Source: Verrucomicrobiales bacterium (GTDB lineage Bacteria > Verrucomicrobiota > Verrucomicrobiia > Verrucomicrobiales > DEV007). Taken from it: a stretch of DNA of 37,360 nucleotides. The position numbers and the translations under genes were made by a program. The stretch lies in contig JAEUHH010000020.1 in the NCBI GenBank assembly GCA_016795505.1, positions 1 to 37,360 of the forward strand, in the 5' to 3' direction. Below are positions 23,353 through 32,706 of this stretch, piece after piece. Below the pieces are notes generated by a model. It saw only the letters and a list, made by a program, of their open reading frames with translations, had not been told where the DNA came from and ran no database searches. The stretch's first letter is position 1, and each line of letters starts with the position of its first letter.

Positions 23353-25935
23353 ATGGCTCCCACCCGTCTCTCCGCCATTCTAACGGCCATCCTCTCCGCC
23401 CCGCTCCCGGGCGCGCTTCTGGCGCAGCAGGCCACCCCGCCACCCGCCGCTCCGGCAGCCGCTCCCGCGCCCCCCGCCGCCGCTCCGGCTGCTCCGCCTG
23501 TCGCTCCCCCGCTGCCGGCGGCAAAGCTCTCATTTCAGTCGCCCGGCATCGCCCTCGACGGTCCGTGGTCCAGCCATCAGCTGATCCTGACTGACGCCGC
23601 CGGCAAGAACGAGCAGGATGTGACCACCTCGGCCCGTTACGCCGTCGAGCCGGCCGGCATCGTGACGGTCGACAGCCACGGCTTCGTGACCCCGGTCGGC
23701 AATGGCAAGGCCATCATCCAGGGCAGCCTCAGCGGCGCATCGGGCGAACCCGCCCGCGTCGAGGTCTCGGTGGCTAACTTCGAAAAGGAAGGCACCGTCA
23801 ATTTCCCCCACGATGTCGTCCCGGTATTCACCAAATACGGCTGCAACGGCGGCGGCTGCCACGGCAAGTCCGGCGGGCAGAACAACTTCCGCCTCTCGCT
23901 CTTCGGCTACGAGCCGTGGAACGACCACGAATACCTCGTCCGCGAGGCCCGCGCCCGCCGCATCGTGCCCACCGCGCCGGGTCACAGCCTGCTCCTGATG
24001 AAGGCCACCGGCGAACTGCCCCACGAAGGAGGCATCCGCTTGGAAAAAGGCGAGCCCCACTACGAAGTCATCACCCGCTGGATCCGCCAGGGCATGCCCT
24101 ACGAGCCGGAAAACGCCGCCAAGGTGGAGCGCATCGCCGTCTTTCCGAAGGAGCGCGTCGCCAAGCCCCACTCCAGCCAGCAGCTCGCCGTCACGGCTTA
24201 CTTCAGCGATGGCACCGTGCAGGACATCACCCGCCTGGCCATTTTCGAGGCCAATCAGGAGGACATGGCCGAGGTCGACGAGCACGGGCTGGTCGAACTG
24301 AAGGAGAAAACCGGTTCCACCTCCATCATGGTGCGCTTCCAGGAGCACGTCGATGTCTACCGCGCCACCATACCCCTCGGCGTCGAGATGAAGGGCCTGC
24401 CCCAGCCGAAAAATTTCATCGACGAGCAGATTTTCAACAAGCTCAGCCTGCTCGGTCTCCCGCCCTCTGAGATCACCGATGACGCGACCTTCCTGCGCCG
24501 CGTCACCGTCGATATCGCCGGCCGCCTGCCCACCGCGGAGGAGACCCAGGCCTTCCTCGCCTCCACCGACGCCGACAAACGGGCCAAGAAAGTCGATGCC
24601 CTGCTCGATTCGCCGGACTACGCGGCTTACTTCGCCCAGAAATGGGCCGGCATCCTGCGCAACAAGCGCGCCAAGGACACCTACCAGCGCGGCACCTACG
24701 CCTTCCATGACTGGATCCGCGGCAGCCTGCGCGACAACAAGCCCTTCGACCGTTTCGTGACCGAGCTGGTCACCGCCTCCGGCGAGATCGGCCAGAATCC
24801 CGCCGTCGGCTGGTATCGCGCCGTGAAGGACCAGAAGGAGCAGATGCAGGACATCGCCCAGGTCTTCCTCGGCATCCGCATGCAGTGCGCCCAATGCCAC
24901 CACCATCCCTACGAGAAATGGTCGCAGGATGATTACTACAGCTTCACCGCCTTCCTCTCCACCGTCGGCCGCAAGCCCGGCGAGCAGCCCGACGAGGAGA
25001 TCATCTACCACAAGCGCGTCTCCGCCTCGATGCAGAATCCCAACACCAAGGCCACGCTCAAGCCCACCCCCCTCGGCGCCGAGCCGCTCGACCTCGCCCC
25101 CGGCGATGATCCCCGCCGCGCGCTGGCTTCCTGGCTGACAGCCCGGGACAATCCGTGGTTCTCACGCATGCTGGTGAACCGCTACTGGAAGCATTTCTTC
25201 AGCGTCGGTCTGGTCGAGCCGGAGGACGACATGCGCGTCACCAATCCCGCGTCGCACCCGGAATTGCTCGACGGGCTGGCCCGCCACTTCGCCGAGAGCG
25301 GCTTCGACATGAAGGAGCTCATCCGCATCATCTGCAACAGCCGCACCTACCAGTTGAGCGCCGTGCCAAACGACCACAATGTCGCCGACGCGCAGAATTT
25401 CTCGCGCTACTACCCGAAACGCCTCCAGGCCGAAGTGTTGCTGGACGCCATCAATGGCGTTTCCAAGGCCAACGATGTCTTCCGCAACCAGCCCACCGGC
25501 GTCCGCGCGACCTGGCTGCCGGATGACAAATTCAATGCCGACTCCTACTTCCTCACCGTCTTCGGCCGGCCCGAGATGGACAGCGCCTGCGAGTGCGAGC
25601 GCGTCGCCGATGCGAATCTGGCTCAGAGCCTGCACCTCATCAATTCCGACACCATCCAGGGCAAGCTCAGCGGTGGCACTGGTCGCGCCGCGGCTCTCGC
25701 CAAAGCCACCGACCGTCCCGATGCCGAGCGCCTCACGGAACTCTACGTCCACGCCCTCGCCCGCCAGCCGCGAGCCGAGGAATTGACCGCCGCCCAGGCC
25801 CATCTGTCCAAAAAGCGCGCCAAAGCCGCCGAAAAGGCCGACGACGACATCACCCCCGAAAAAGTCGAACAGGAAGCCTTCGAGGACATCCTCTGGGCAC
25901 TGGTGAATACCAAGGAATTCCTCTTCAACCACTGA
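23353..25935 (+). CDS. Exported DUF1549/DUF1553 (PSCyt2/PSD1) cytochrome-type protein
   Basis: This 860-residue protein starts at the ATG at 23353 (MAPTRLSAILTAILSAPLPG), which opens a signal peptide followed by a Pro/Ala-rich linker. A Big2-like immunoglobulin segment is followed by YGCNGGGCHGKSGGQNNFRLSLFGYEP, which carries a CX4CH motif. Further on come the DUF1549 domain with a proper CXXCH (QCAQCHHHPYEKW) and DUF1553 (from about DDPRRALASWLT to NRYWKHFFSVGLVEPEDDMR). These domains define planctomycete-type secreted cytochromes, which are abundant in this superphylum and whose exact reaction is not settled. It begins a three-gene run of large exported proteins. Covalent haem attachment is plausible at the CXXCH site and doubtful at the CX4CH site. 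Confidence 0.9.
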   Translation: MAPTRLSAILTAILSAPLPGALLAQQATPPPAAPAAAPAPPAAAPAAPPVAPPLPAAKLSFQSPGIALDGPWSSHQLILTDAAGKNEQDVTTSARYAVEPAGIVTVDSHGFVTPVGNGKAIIQGSLSGASGEPARVEVSVANFEKEGTVNFPHDVVPVFTKYGCNGGGCHGKSGGQNNFRLSLFGYEPWNDHEYLVREARARRIVPTAPGHSLLLMKATGELPHEGGIRLEKGEPHYEVITRWIRQGMPYEPENAAKVERIAVFPKERVAKPHSSQQLAVTAYFSDGTVQDITRLAIFEANQEDMAEVDEHGLVELKEKTGSTSIMVRFQEHVDVYRATIPLGVEMKGLPQPKNFIDEQIFNKLSLLGLPPSEITDDATFLRRVTVDIAGRLPTAEETQAFLASTDADKRAKKVDALLDSPDYAAYFAQKWAGILRNKRAKDTYQRGTYAFHDWIRGSLRDNKPFDRFVTELVTASGEIGQNPAVGWYRAVKDQKEQMQDIAQVFLGIRMQCAQCHHHPYEKWSQDDYYSFTAFLSTVGRKPGEQPDEEIIYHKRVSASMQNPNTKATLKPTPLGAEPLDLAPGDDPRRALASWLTARDNPWFSRMLVNRYWKHFFSVGLVEPEDDMRVTNPASHPELLDGLARHFAESGFDMKELIRIICNSRTYQLSAVPNDHNVADAQNFSRYYPKRLQAEVLLDAINGVSKANDVFRNQPTGVRATWLPDDKFNADSYFLTVFGRPEMDSACECERVADANLAQSLHLINSDTIQGKLSGGTGRAAALAKATDRPDAERLTELYVHALARQPRAEELTAAQAHLSKKRAKAAEKADDDITPEKVEQEAFEDILWALVNTKEFLFNH

Positions 25936-26078
25936 GGCCACCTGCCTCACCGGCCCGAGCCGGGCGCGCGCCGTCCCCTGCCGGTTTCCGACCGGCGGTC
26001 CGGCCGACCCGGCTCGCCTGTTCCCGGCCCCGGCTGCTCCCCCTCCCCGCCGGGACCCATTTTCCGAAAATTCCCCGC

Positions 26079-28610
26079 ATGAAACCGAAAGACCTGCCAC
26101 TCTTCGGAACCCTCGCCGCCGCGCTTGTCGCCGGCTTCGTTCCGTCGACCGCCCGCGCCCAGTTGCCCACCGCGGAATTGCACACCCTGTTCCCGCCCGT
26201 GGCCGCCGCCGGCCAGACCGTCGAGGTCACCGTGACCGGGCTGAATCTGGAGGACCTGACCGCCCTCCAGTTTTCCGATCCCCGGGTGAAAGGCGAGCCC
26301 GTGATGCTTCCCGCGTCCGAGTTCCGCAAATACCCGGCTCAGGACGGCCTGAAGTTCAAAGTCACCGTCCCCGCCGATCTGCCCGAGGGCACCCTCGAGG
26401 TCCGCGCCGCCGGTTATCACGGCCTTTCGACCTCGCGGGCCTTTGCCATTGTCGCCAAGGATACCCCGGTCATCGCCGACGCCGGCGCCACCCATCACAG
26501 CCGCGAGACCGCCCCGGCTCTCGCCCTCGAAGCCGCTGCCTACGGCCGGACCGATGCCAGCCAGATCGATTGGTGGAAATTCTCCGCCAAGAAGGACCAG
26601 CGCCTCCTCATTCATTGCGAAGCCACCCGCCTCGACTCCAAAACCGACGCCACCCTCACCGTCGTAAATGCCACCGGCCATGAGCTGGAGCGCAGCCGCG
26701 ACGCCATCGGCCGCGATCCCCTCATCGACTTCACTGCCCCGGCCGACGGCGATTACTGGGTCGGCGTCCACGATTTCCTCTTCAACGGCGGCGCCGATTA
26801 CAGCTACCGCCTCACCGTGAGCGCCCGGCCCCATGTCGATGCCGTTTTCCCGCCCGCGGGCCAACCCGGTCAGGTCGTCGAAGTGACCCTGTTGGGTCGG
26901 AATCTCCCCGGCGGCAGCCCCGGCGAAGGCCTTACCATCGATGGCAAACCCGTCGAGACTGTCACCGCCCGCGTCACCGTGCCCCAGGAGCCCGCCGCGC
27001 CCGCCTTCGATTTCCGCCGCCCCGCCCACGGCGCCCTGCCGGGCTTTTCCTACCGGCATGAGCAGGCCAATCCCGTGCGCCTCGGCTTCGCCCACGCCCC
27101 GGTCGTCACCGAGCAGGCCGACAATCCCGTGCCGACCGTCACCCCGCCGGTGGAAGTCGCCGGCCGCTTTGATCGCGAGGGCGACACCGACGGCATCCGC
27201 TTTGTCGCGAAAAAGGGCACCACCTACTGGGTCGAAGCCATCGGCGACCGCCTCTCCGGCAAAGTCGATCCCTATCTCGTCGTGGAAAAAGTCACCAAAG
27301 CCGCCGATGGCGCCGAGACCTTCGCCACGGTGAAGGAGGGCGACGACGAAGCCAGCCGCGGCGGTCCCGCCTTCGACTCCGGCACCCGCGATGCCAGCCT
27401 GTCCTTTGCCGCCGATCAGGATGGCGACTACCGCGTCACCGTGGTCAACCAATTCGCCAGCGGCGGCCCCGACCGCATCTACCGGCTCGCCATCCGCGAG
27501 GCGCGGCCCGATTTCTCACTCCTCGCCGTCGGCCAGCGGCCTTTCCTCGATGCCAATCAGGCCTACACCGCCGCTCCCCTGGTCCGGGGCGACGGCACCG
27601 CCGCCGTGAAGGTGCTGGTCCGCCGCCAGGATGGCTTCGCGGGCCCCGTCACCCTCGCCGCCACCGGCCTGCCCGCCGGAGTCACCTGCGCCCCGGTCAC
27701 CGTCGGCGCCACCGAGGACAGCGCCTGGGTCGTTTTCAAAGGTGCCGCGAATGCCGCCGCCTGGGCCGGCTCGATCACCCTGCAGGGCACCGCCAAGATC
27801 GGCGAAGCTGACGTCACCCGCGCGGCCCGGTTCGGCGGCGTCGTCTGGGGAGCCGCCAATGTCACCACCGAGGCCACCCGGTCGCGCCTCGATACCGCCC
27901 TCCCGCTCGCGGTCAGCACGGTGGAGAAAGAGCCCGCCGTCATCGAAGTCGCCGCCGCCGGCCCCTTCAGCGTCGAGATGGGCCAAAAGCTGGAGATTCC
28001 CATCAAAGTCGTCGCCCGAAACGGCGCCAAGGGAGCCCTCAACGTCTCCATCGACGGCCTCAAGGGCCTCACCAAATCCCCCGCCGTGGACATCGCGGAA
28101 GCCGCCACCGAGGGCAAGCTCGCCCTCGAGTTCAAGCCCGTCGCCAACACCTTCACCCCCGCCGCCGGCACCTACAGCTTCGTCATCAAGGGCACCGGCA
28201 CCGCCAAATACCGGCAGAATCCCCAGGCCGTGGACCGCGCCACCGAGGAGCAGAAACTCGCCGACGACTTGGTGAAAAAATACACCGACGCCGTCGCCCA
28301 GACCAAGACCGCCCTCGACGCCGCCAAGAAAACTCTGGATCAAGCCAACCAAAACCTCGCCGCCGCTACCGCCGAAGCCAAGCCCCAGGCCGAAAAGACC
28401 GCCGCCGAGGCCAAGGCCGCCCATGACGCCGCCACCAAGGCCGCCGCCGAAGCCAACACCAAGAAGGCCGCCGCCGACAAGGCCAAAGTGGACGCCGCCG
28501 CCCGGCTCAAGGCCGCCACCGACAAGGCCAAGGAGAAAGACGTGAAATTCGCTGTGTATTCCCCCGTGGTCACCGTCGAGGTGAAGCCCGCCCCGGAGAA
28601 AAAGCCCTGA
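26079..28610 (+). CDS. Exported PPC-domain protein with C-terminal coiled coil
   Basis: This 843-residue protein starts at the ATG at 26079. A signal peptide ends about STARAQ. It is followed by an IPT-like segment (HTLFPPVAAAGQTVEVTVTG) and a first pre-peptidase C-terminal (PPC) domain (around IDWWKFSAKKDQRLLIHCEA). A second IPT-like segment and a second PPC domain (around DGIRFVAKKGTTYWVEAIG) come next. The C-terminal part (about 717-817) is an Ala/Lys-rich coiled coil. PPC and IPT modules bind ligands or partners extracellularly. Such proteins accompany DUF1549/DUF1553 and PSCyt1 proteins in planctomycetal and verrucomicrobial loci. No enzymatic domain is visible, so a scaffold or binding role is likely. 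A hairpin (25980-25985 with 25991-25996) lies in the 143-base gap before it. Confidence 0.82.
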   Translation: MKPKDLPLFGTLAAALVAGFVPSTARAQLPTAELHTLFPPVAAAGQTVEVTVTGLNLEDLTALQFSDPRVKGEPVMLPASEFRKYPAQDGLKFKVTVPADLPEGTLEVRAAGYHGLSTSRAFAIVAKDTPVIADAGATHHSRETAPALALEAAAYGRTDASQIDWWKFSAKKDQRLLIHCEATRLDSKTDATLTVVNATGHELERSRDAIGRDPLIDFTAPADGDYWVGVHDFLFNGGADYSYRLTVSARPHVDAVFPPAGQPGQVVEVTLLGRNLPGGSPGEGLTIDGKPVETVTARVTVPQEPAAPAFDFRRPAHGALPGFSYRHEQANPVRLGFAHAPVVTEQADNPVPTVTPPVEVAGRFDREGDTDGIRFVAKKGTTYWVEAIGDRLSGKVDPYLVVEKVTKAADGAETFATVKEGDDEASRGGPAFDSGTRDASLSFAADQDGDYRVTVVNQFASGGPDRIYRLAIREARPDFSLLAVGQRPFLDANQAYTAAPLVRGDGTAAVKVLVRRQDGFAGPVTLAATGLPAGVTCAPVTVGATEDSAWVVFKGAANAAAWAGSITLQGTAKIGEADVTRAARFGGVVWGAANVTTEATRSRLDTALPLAVSTVEKEPAVIEVAAAGPFSVEMGQKLEIPIKVVARNGAKGALNVSIDGLKGLTKSPAVDIAEAATEGKLALEFKPVANTFTPAAGTYSFVIKGTGTAKYRQNPQAVDRATEEQKLADDLVKKYTDAVAQTKTALDAAKKTLDQANQNLAAATAEAKPQAEKTAAEAKAAHDAATKAAAEANTKKAAADKAKVDAAARLKAATDKAKEKDVKFAVYSPVVTVEVKPAPEKKP

Positions 28611-28701
28611 TTTCCCTCCCATCCCGCCGATTCGAGCCCCGCTCCCCGTGGATTTCCCCCTGATTTCGGATTTCGGTCCCCAAAAGTCGATTTTACCCGC
28701 C

Positions 28702-31599
28702 ATGCGCTCCCATCCCATCCCCGCCCTCCTCGTCACCCTCGCCGGTCTCGCCACCGTAAAGGCCGAGCCGCTTCCCGTGGCCGATCTCAAGCGCACCGAG
28801 CCGGTCAACTTCGCGACCGAGGTTTACCCCTTCCTCCGGGCCAACTGCCTCGCCTGCCACAACAGCACCAAAGCCAAGGCCGACCTCATCCTCGAGTCGC
28901 CCAAGGACATGCTGAAGGGCGGCGACACCGGCCCGTCCATCGTGCCCGGCAAAGCCGACGATTCCCTCCTCTTCACCACCTCGGCCCATATCGAGGAGCC
29001 GACCATGCCCCCGGCCAACAACAAGTCGAAGGCCAAAAACCTCACCCCCGAGCAGCTCGCCCTGCTCAAGCTCTGGATCAATCAGGGCGCCAAGGGCGAC
29101 GCTGTCTCCTCCGCCGCGCCGGAGTCCTGGACGCTGCTGAAAGGCCCCCAACCCATCTACACCGCCGCCCTGTCCGCCGATGGCCGTTACGCCGTCGCCG
29201 GCCGCGGCCAGCAGCTCCACGTCTACGACCTGCGCCTCGGCAAACTCGCCGCCACCCTGCGCGACCCGAACCTCAAGGAGCCCGTCGCCCACCTCGACAT
29301 CGTCAATGCCATCGCCTTCAGCCCCGACGGACGCCTCGCCACCGGCGGCTACCGCGAAGCCAAGATCTGGGAACGCTCCGCCGCCAGCGCCACCGCGCCC
29401 CTGACCCTGCCCGGCGATGCCGGCGCCCTCGCCGTCACCGCCGATGGCAAGCACGCCGCCATTGGCACCGCCGACGGCACCATCCTCCTCGTCGCCCTCG
29501 ACCAGCCGGCCGATGCCAAGCCCGTCACCGTCAAGGACCACGCCGGCGCCGTCACCGGCCTCGCCTTCTCGCCCGATCAGGCCACCCTCTACTCCGTCTC
29601 CGCCGACAAGACCGTGAAACGCCGCCCCGTGGCCGATCCCACCAAGGCCGTTTCCCTCGCCCTCCCCGCCCCGGCCACCGCCGTGACCGTGCTCAATGGC
29701 GGCAAACACCTCGCCATCGCCGGCGCCGACCAGACCCTGCGCCTCTGCGCCGCCGACCTGACGCCGCCCGCCGCCCCCGCGGCCCCGAAACCAGCCACAC
29801 CACCGGCAGCCCCGGCCCCGGCTCCCGCTCCGGCCGCGGGTGCCCCGGCTCCCGCTCCGGCTACTCCCGCTCCGGCTGCTCCCGCTCCGGCTGCTCCCGC
29901 TCCTCCGGCACCGGCACCGGCTCCCGCTGCGCCGCCTTCGCCTTTTGTGGAGATCAAGCCCCGCACCAGCCCCCTGCTCGCCGTCGCTGCCGCCAATGCC
30001 GCCGGCACCGAGTTCCTCGCCGCCCATGAGGACGGCACCGTCGTCCATTTCAAGATCGATCCCGCCAAGCCCACCGCGGCCCCGGCCGAAGTCCGTCGCC
30101 TCGCCCATGGCGCCCCGATCAAGCAGATCGCCGTTGCCCCCGCCACCGGACGCCTCGCCACCGCCGCCGCCGCCGGTCCCGTGCAGCTCTGGAATCTCGC
30201 CGATGGCGCCAAAGTCGCCGAACTGAAAGGCGACCCCAGCCTCCAGCCCCGCATCGACGCCCTCACCGCCGCCAGCGCCGTCGCCACCCGCCTCAAGACC
30301 TACTGGGGCGCCCAGGCCCCCGAAGCCGAAAAGCTCTGGAAAGCCGAGGCCGACAAAGCCAAGGCCGCCGGTGACGAGATCGCCAAAGCCCGCCGCGACA
30401 TCGTGGCCAAGCGCGCCGACCTGAAAAAGCTCGAGACCCAGCTCCCCGCCGCCAAGCCCGAGGACATCACCAAAGCCGCCGAGGCCCTCGCCGGCGCCGA
30501 GCGCGCCCTCACCGGCGCCATCCGCAACCGCGACCTCTCCGCCCGCCTCGCCGGCGATTCCTTTGCCAAACAGACCTCCGCCATCGCCGGTGGCCAGGAG
30601 GCCGATGCCACCATCGCCGCCCTCAAGGCCGAAGTGGAAGCCCTCCAAAAACTCGCCACCGAGCAGGAAACCAAGACCCTCACCCCCGCCCTCGCGTTTT
30701 CCTCCGACGGCACCGTCCTCGCCCAGGGCCTCGCCGACGGCACCGTGCGCCTCCGCGCCGCCGACACCGGTCTCTGGCTCGAGGATGTCGCCGCCCCCGG
30801 CGCCGTGCAGCGCCTCGCCTTTGCCGGCACCGGCCGCGTCGTCACCGCCCGCGAGGGCAAGACCGCCCAGGTCTGGACCCTGCCCGGCGCCTCGTGGACC
30901 CTCGCCAAGACCCTCGGCGACGGCAAGACCCCCGACCCCTTCGTCGATCGCGTCACCGCCCTCGCCTTCAGCCCCGACGGCACCCGCCTCGCCACCGGCA
31001 CCGGCGTGCCATCCCGCTCCGGCCAGATCCGCCTCTGGGACACCGCCGCCTGGGCCGTCGTCGCCTCCAATGACGAAGCCCATGGCGACACCCTCACCAC
31101 CTTCGTCTTTTCCCCGCAGGGCGACCGCCTCGCCAGCGGCTCCACCGACCGGCTCATCCGGGTCTTCGCCGTCGAGACCCTCGCCCAGGAGCAGACCTTC
31201 GAAGGCCACACCAATCACGTCCTCGACCTCGACTGGAATGCCGACGGACTCACCCTCGCCAGTGCCGGCGCCGATTTGCAGGTGAAAATCTGGGATCTCG
31301 CCGAGGGACAGCAGAAGTCCAAAGTCGAAGGCTACGCCAAGGAAGTCGGCTCCGTCGCCTACGTCGGCGGCACCGACACCCTGCTCACCGCCAGCGGCGA
31401 CAAGACCCTGAAACTCGCCAACGCCCCCCTGCCCGATGCCGGCGACACCTTCCTGCACACCGCCGCCGCCAGTGCCGATGGCAAAGTCATCATTTCCGGC
31501 GGCCAGGACAGCGTCCTCCGCGTCCACGACGCCGTCGGCAAAAAGCTCCTCAAATCCTTCCCCTCCCCCGACGCCCAGGACGTCGCCGCCACGAAGTGA
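28702..31599 (+). CDS. Exported PSCyt1 c-type cytochrome / WD40 propeller protein
   Basis: This 965-residue protein starts at the ATG at 28702, with a signal peptide ending near TVKA (residues 1-21). A PSCyt1 domain has one haem-binding motif CLACH (49-53) and a later Met-rich TMPPANN. WD40 repeats follow (such as IVNAIAFSPDGRLATGG and VTGLAFSPDQATLYSVSADKTVKRR). They are interrupted by a Pro/Ala linker (about 354-414) and a coiled coil (about 511-666), after which more WD40 repeats run to the end. This suggests a periplasmic electron-transfer cytochrome on a propeller scaffold. It is third in the same run as the DUF1549/DUF1553 and PPC genes. The single CXXCH indicates one covalently bound haem. 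Confidence 0.88.
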   Translation: MRSHPIPALLVTLAGLATVKAEPLPVADLKRTEPVNFATEVYPFLRANCLACHNSTKAKADLILESPKDMLKGGDTGPSIVPGKADDSLLFTTSAHIEEPTMPPANNKSKAKNLTPEQLALLKLWINQGAKGDAVSSAAPESWTLLKGPQPIYTAALSADGRYAVAGRGQQLHVYDLRLGKLAATLRDPNLKEPVAHLDIVNAIAFSPDGRLATGGYREAKIWERSAASATAPLTLPGDAGALAVTADGKHAAIGTADGTILLVALDQPADAKPVTVKDHAGAVTGLAFSPDQATLYSVSADKTVKRRPVADPTKAVSLALPAPATAVTVLNGGKHLAIAGADQTLRLCAADLTPPAAPAAPKPATPPAAPAPAPAPAAGAPAPAPATPAPAAPAPAAPAPPAPAPAPAAPPSPFVEIKPRTSPLLAVAAANAAGTEFLAAHEDGTVVHFKIDPAKPTAAPAEVRRLAHGAPIKQIAVAPATGRLATAAAAGPVQLWNLADGAKVAELKGDPSLQPRIDALTAASAVATRLKTYWGAQAPEAEKLWKAEADKAKAAGDEIAKARRDIVAKRADLKKLETQLPAAKPEDITKAAEALAGAERALTGAIRNRDLSARLAGDSFAKQTSAIAGGQEADATIAALKAEVEALQKLATEQETKTLTPALAFSSDGTVLAQGLADGTVRLRAADTGLWLEDVAAPGAVQRLAFAGTGRVVTAREGKTAQVWTLPGASWTLAKTLGDGKTPDPFVDRVTALAFSPDGTRLATGTGVPSRSGQIRLWDTAAWAVVASNDEAHGDTLTTFVFSPQGDRLASGSTDRLIRVFAVETLAQEQTFEGHTNHVLDLDWNADGLTLASAGADLQVKIWDLAEGQQKSKVEGYAKEVGSVAYVGGTDTLLTASGDKTLKLANAPLPDAGDTFLHTAAASADGKVIISGGQDSVLRVHDAVGKKLLKSFPSPDAQDVAATK
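29851..29895 (+). repeat. 15-bp minisatellite coding for the Pro/Ala linker
   Basis: Three consecutive 15-bp units (CCCGCTCCGGCTACT, then CCCGCTCCGGCTGCT twice) and a decayed fourth lie inside the WD40 cytochrome gene. They encode a PAPAA-type linker, so linker length can vary by slippage in steps of five residues without breaking the frame. Confidence 0.75.
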
Positions 31600-31971
31600 G
31601 ATTCCGATCAGACCCGAATGCCACGGGGATTAAGACGGCTCAGCGGTCCAAACGGGTGTTTCGAGCGAAATAGATGCCGCAGGCATCACAGCTATTAGCC
31701 GGTGGTTGAGGAGCGTAGCGACGACACCACCGGATCAAATGGAAAGGAAACCGAGCATCCCGGAGGGATGCCGGGGATTGACTCTTCATGCGTAAACCTT
31801 CGGATCTACGGGCTTTTCTTCAAACGGAATCGGGGGTGTCCGGGGATGTTTTCGCAGGGTGGCGCAAGCCGTTTGTCATGCTTTGTCATGCTGGGCAGGC
31901 CTTCTTGAACCCGGCTTCCATCGAATTGGCGACGGAGCGTTTGATTGGCCAAGCCCATCTCCTGGCGACAG
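31600..31971. repeat. Structured intergenic element with three perfect hairpins
   Basis: No gene is credible in these 372 bases. Three hairpins follow each other: GATGCC/GGCATC (31673-31687), CCGGTGGT/ACCACCGG (31699-31733) and GCATCCC/GGGATGC (31755-31771). The pattern resembles a widespread verrucomicrobial repeat (from memory, not checked). A 14-bp copy of the ACCCTGTTT-family repeat start lies at 31602-31615, just after the cytochrome stop codon. It separates the plus-strand cytochrome run from the minus-strand restriction operon. Confidence 0.6.
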
Positions 31972-32706
31972 TCAAATTTCCACCCGCTCTAGCCGGTCTT
32001 TCCGCTGCCGCCAATCTGGCAATACCGCCTCGAGCATCTCGAAAAAGGCCCGATTGTGGTTCGGGTGACGAAGGTGGCAAAGTTCGTGGACGATGACGTA
32101 TTCGATGCAGACCGAGGGTGCCTTGATCAGTTCGGGGTTCAGGATCACCTCACCGGACGTTGTGCAGCTTCCCCAGCGTTTGGACATGTGGAGCAGGCGG
32201 AGGCGCGGCTTGGGGAGGTCGTAGGCACGCATCCGTGCGTAGGCTTCCTGGAGTTGTCGGTCGAAGCGTTCGCGGGCGTGGTTCCGATACCAGCCGGTGA
32301 CGGCCTTCTTCACGACCTGCCGGTCTGAAGGGCCCGGGGTTCTGACCTCCAGAAAGCCGCCACGCAGCCTCACGCCGGGCTGCTCATCCTTGATCACCTT
32401 TAGACGGTATTGGCTCCCCAGATACCGATGGGTCTCGCCGCCCCGGAACTGTCGCCTGCTTGTCTTCGGCATCCAAGAGAGAAACTGTCGCTGTTGGCTG
32501 AGAATCCATCGAGCCCGGCGCTTGACCCGATCAAGTATCGCGCTTTCTCGGGCTGTCGTCGGGGCAACCACCTCCACGCTGAGATCCGGATGCACCGTGA
32601 TCGCCATCGTCTTCCGATTCCGGCGTACCAACGTAAAATCGATGAGCTCCTGCCCGTATTGGACGGTCCTCAATCCGGTCGTCGAACTGGACGAGGGTTC
32701 AGTCAT
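31972..32706 (-). CDS. YgjP-like M48-type metallopeptidase next to hsdR
   Basis: This 244-residue protein from the ATG at 32706 overlaps the HNH gene by 8 bases. The zinc site is HELCH at 207-211 with a third ligand His217 (HELCHLRHPNH). The family motif SKRWGSC lies upstream. This matches the YgjP/DUF45 (SprT-like, M48) metallopeptidases, which are often encoded beside type I restriction genes. The substrate is unknown; it may process the restriction complex or a toxin-like partner (inference). It is the last gene of the hsdR-HNH-YgjP operon. Confidence 0.88.
   Translation of the reverse strand: MTEPSSSSTTGLRTVQYGQELIDFTLVRRNRKTMAITVHPDLSVEVVAPTTARESAILDRVKRRARWILSQQRQFLSWMPKTSRRQFRGGETHRYLGSQYRLKVIKDEQPGVRLRGGFLEVRTPGPSDRQVVKKAVTGWYRNHARERFDRQLQEAYARMRAYDLPKPRLRLLHMSKRWGSCTTSGEVILNPELIKAPSVCIEYVIVHELCHLRHPNHNRAFFEMLEAVLPDWRQRKDRLERVEI

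Noticed and set aside
26059-26071. ATTTTCCGAAAAT palindrome before the PPC-domain gene
   Set aside because: A single short AT-rich palindrome with no second copy in the window; could be chance.
28693-31527. 944-residue antisense frame across the WD40 cytochrome gene
   Set aside because: Low-complexity Gly/Ala/Glu-rich translation opposite a gene with clear domains; a by-product of GC-rich codon use.
31702-32096. Two short plus-strand frames in and after the triple-hairpin element
   Set aside because: Their codons run through hairpin repeats and then antisense to the YgjP gene, with no family signature.
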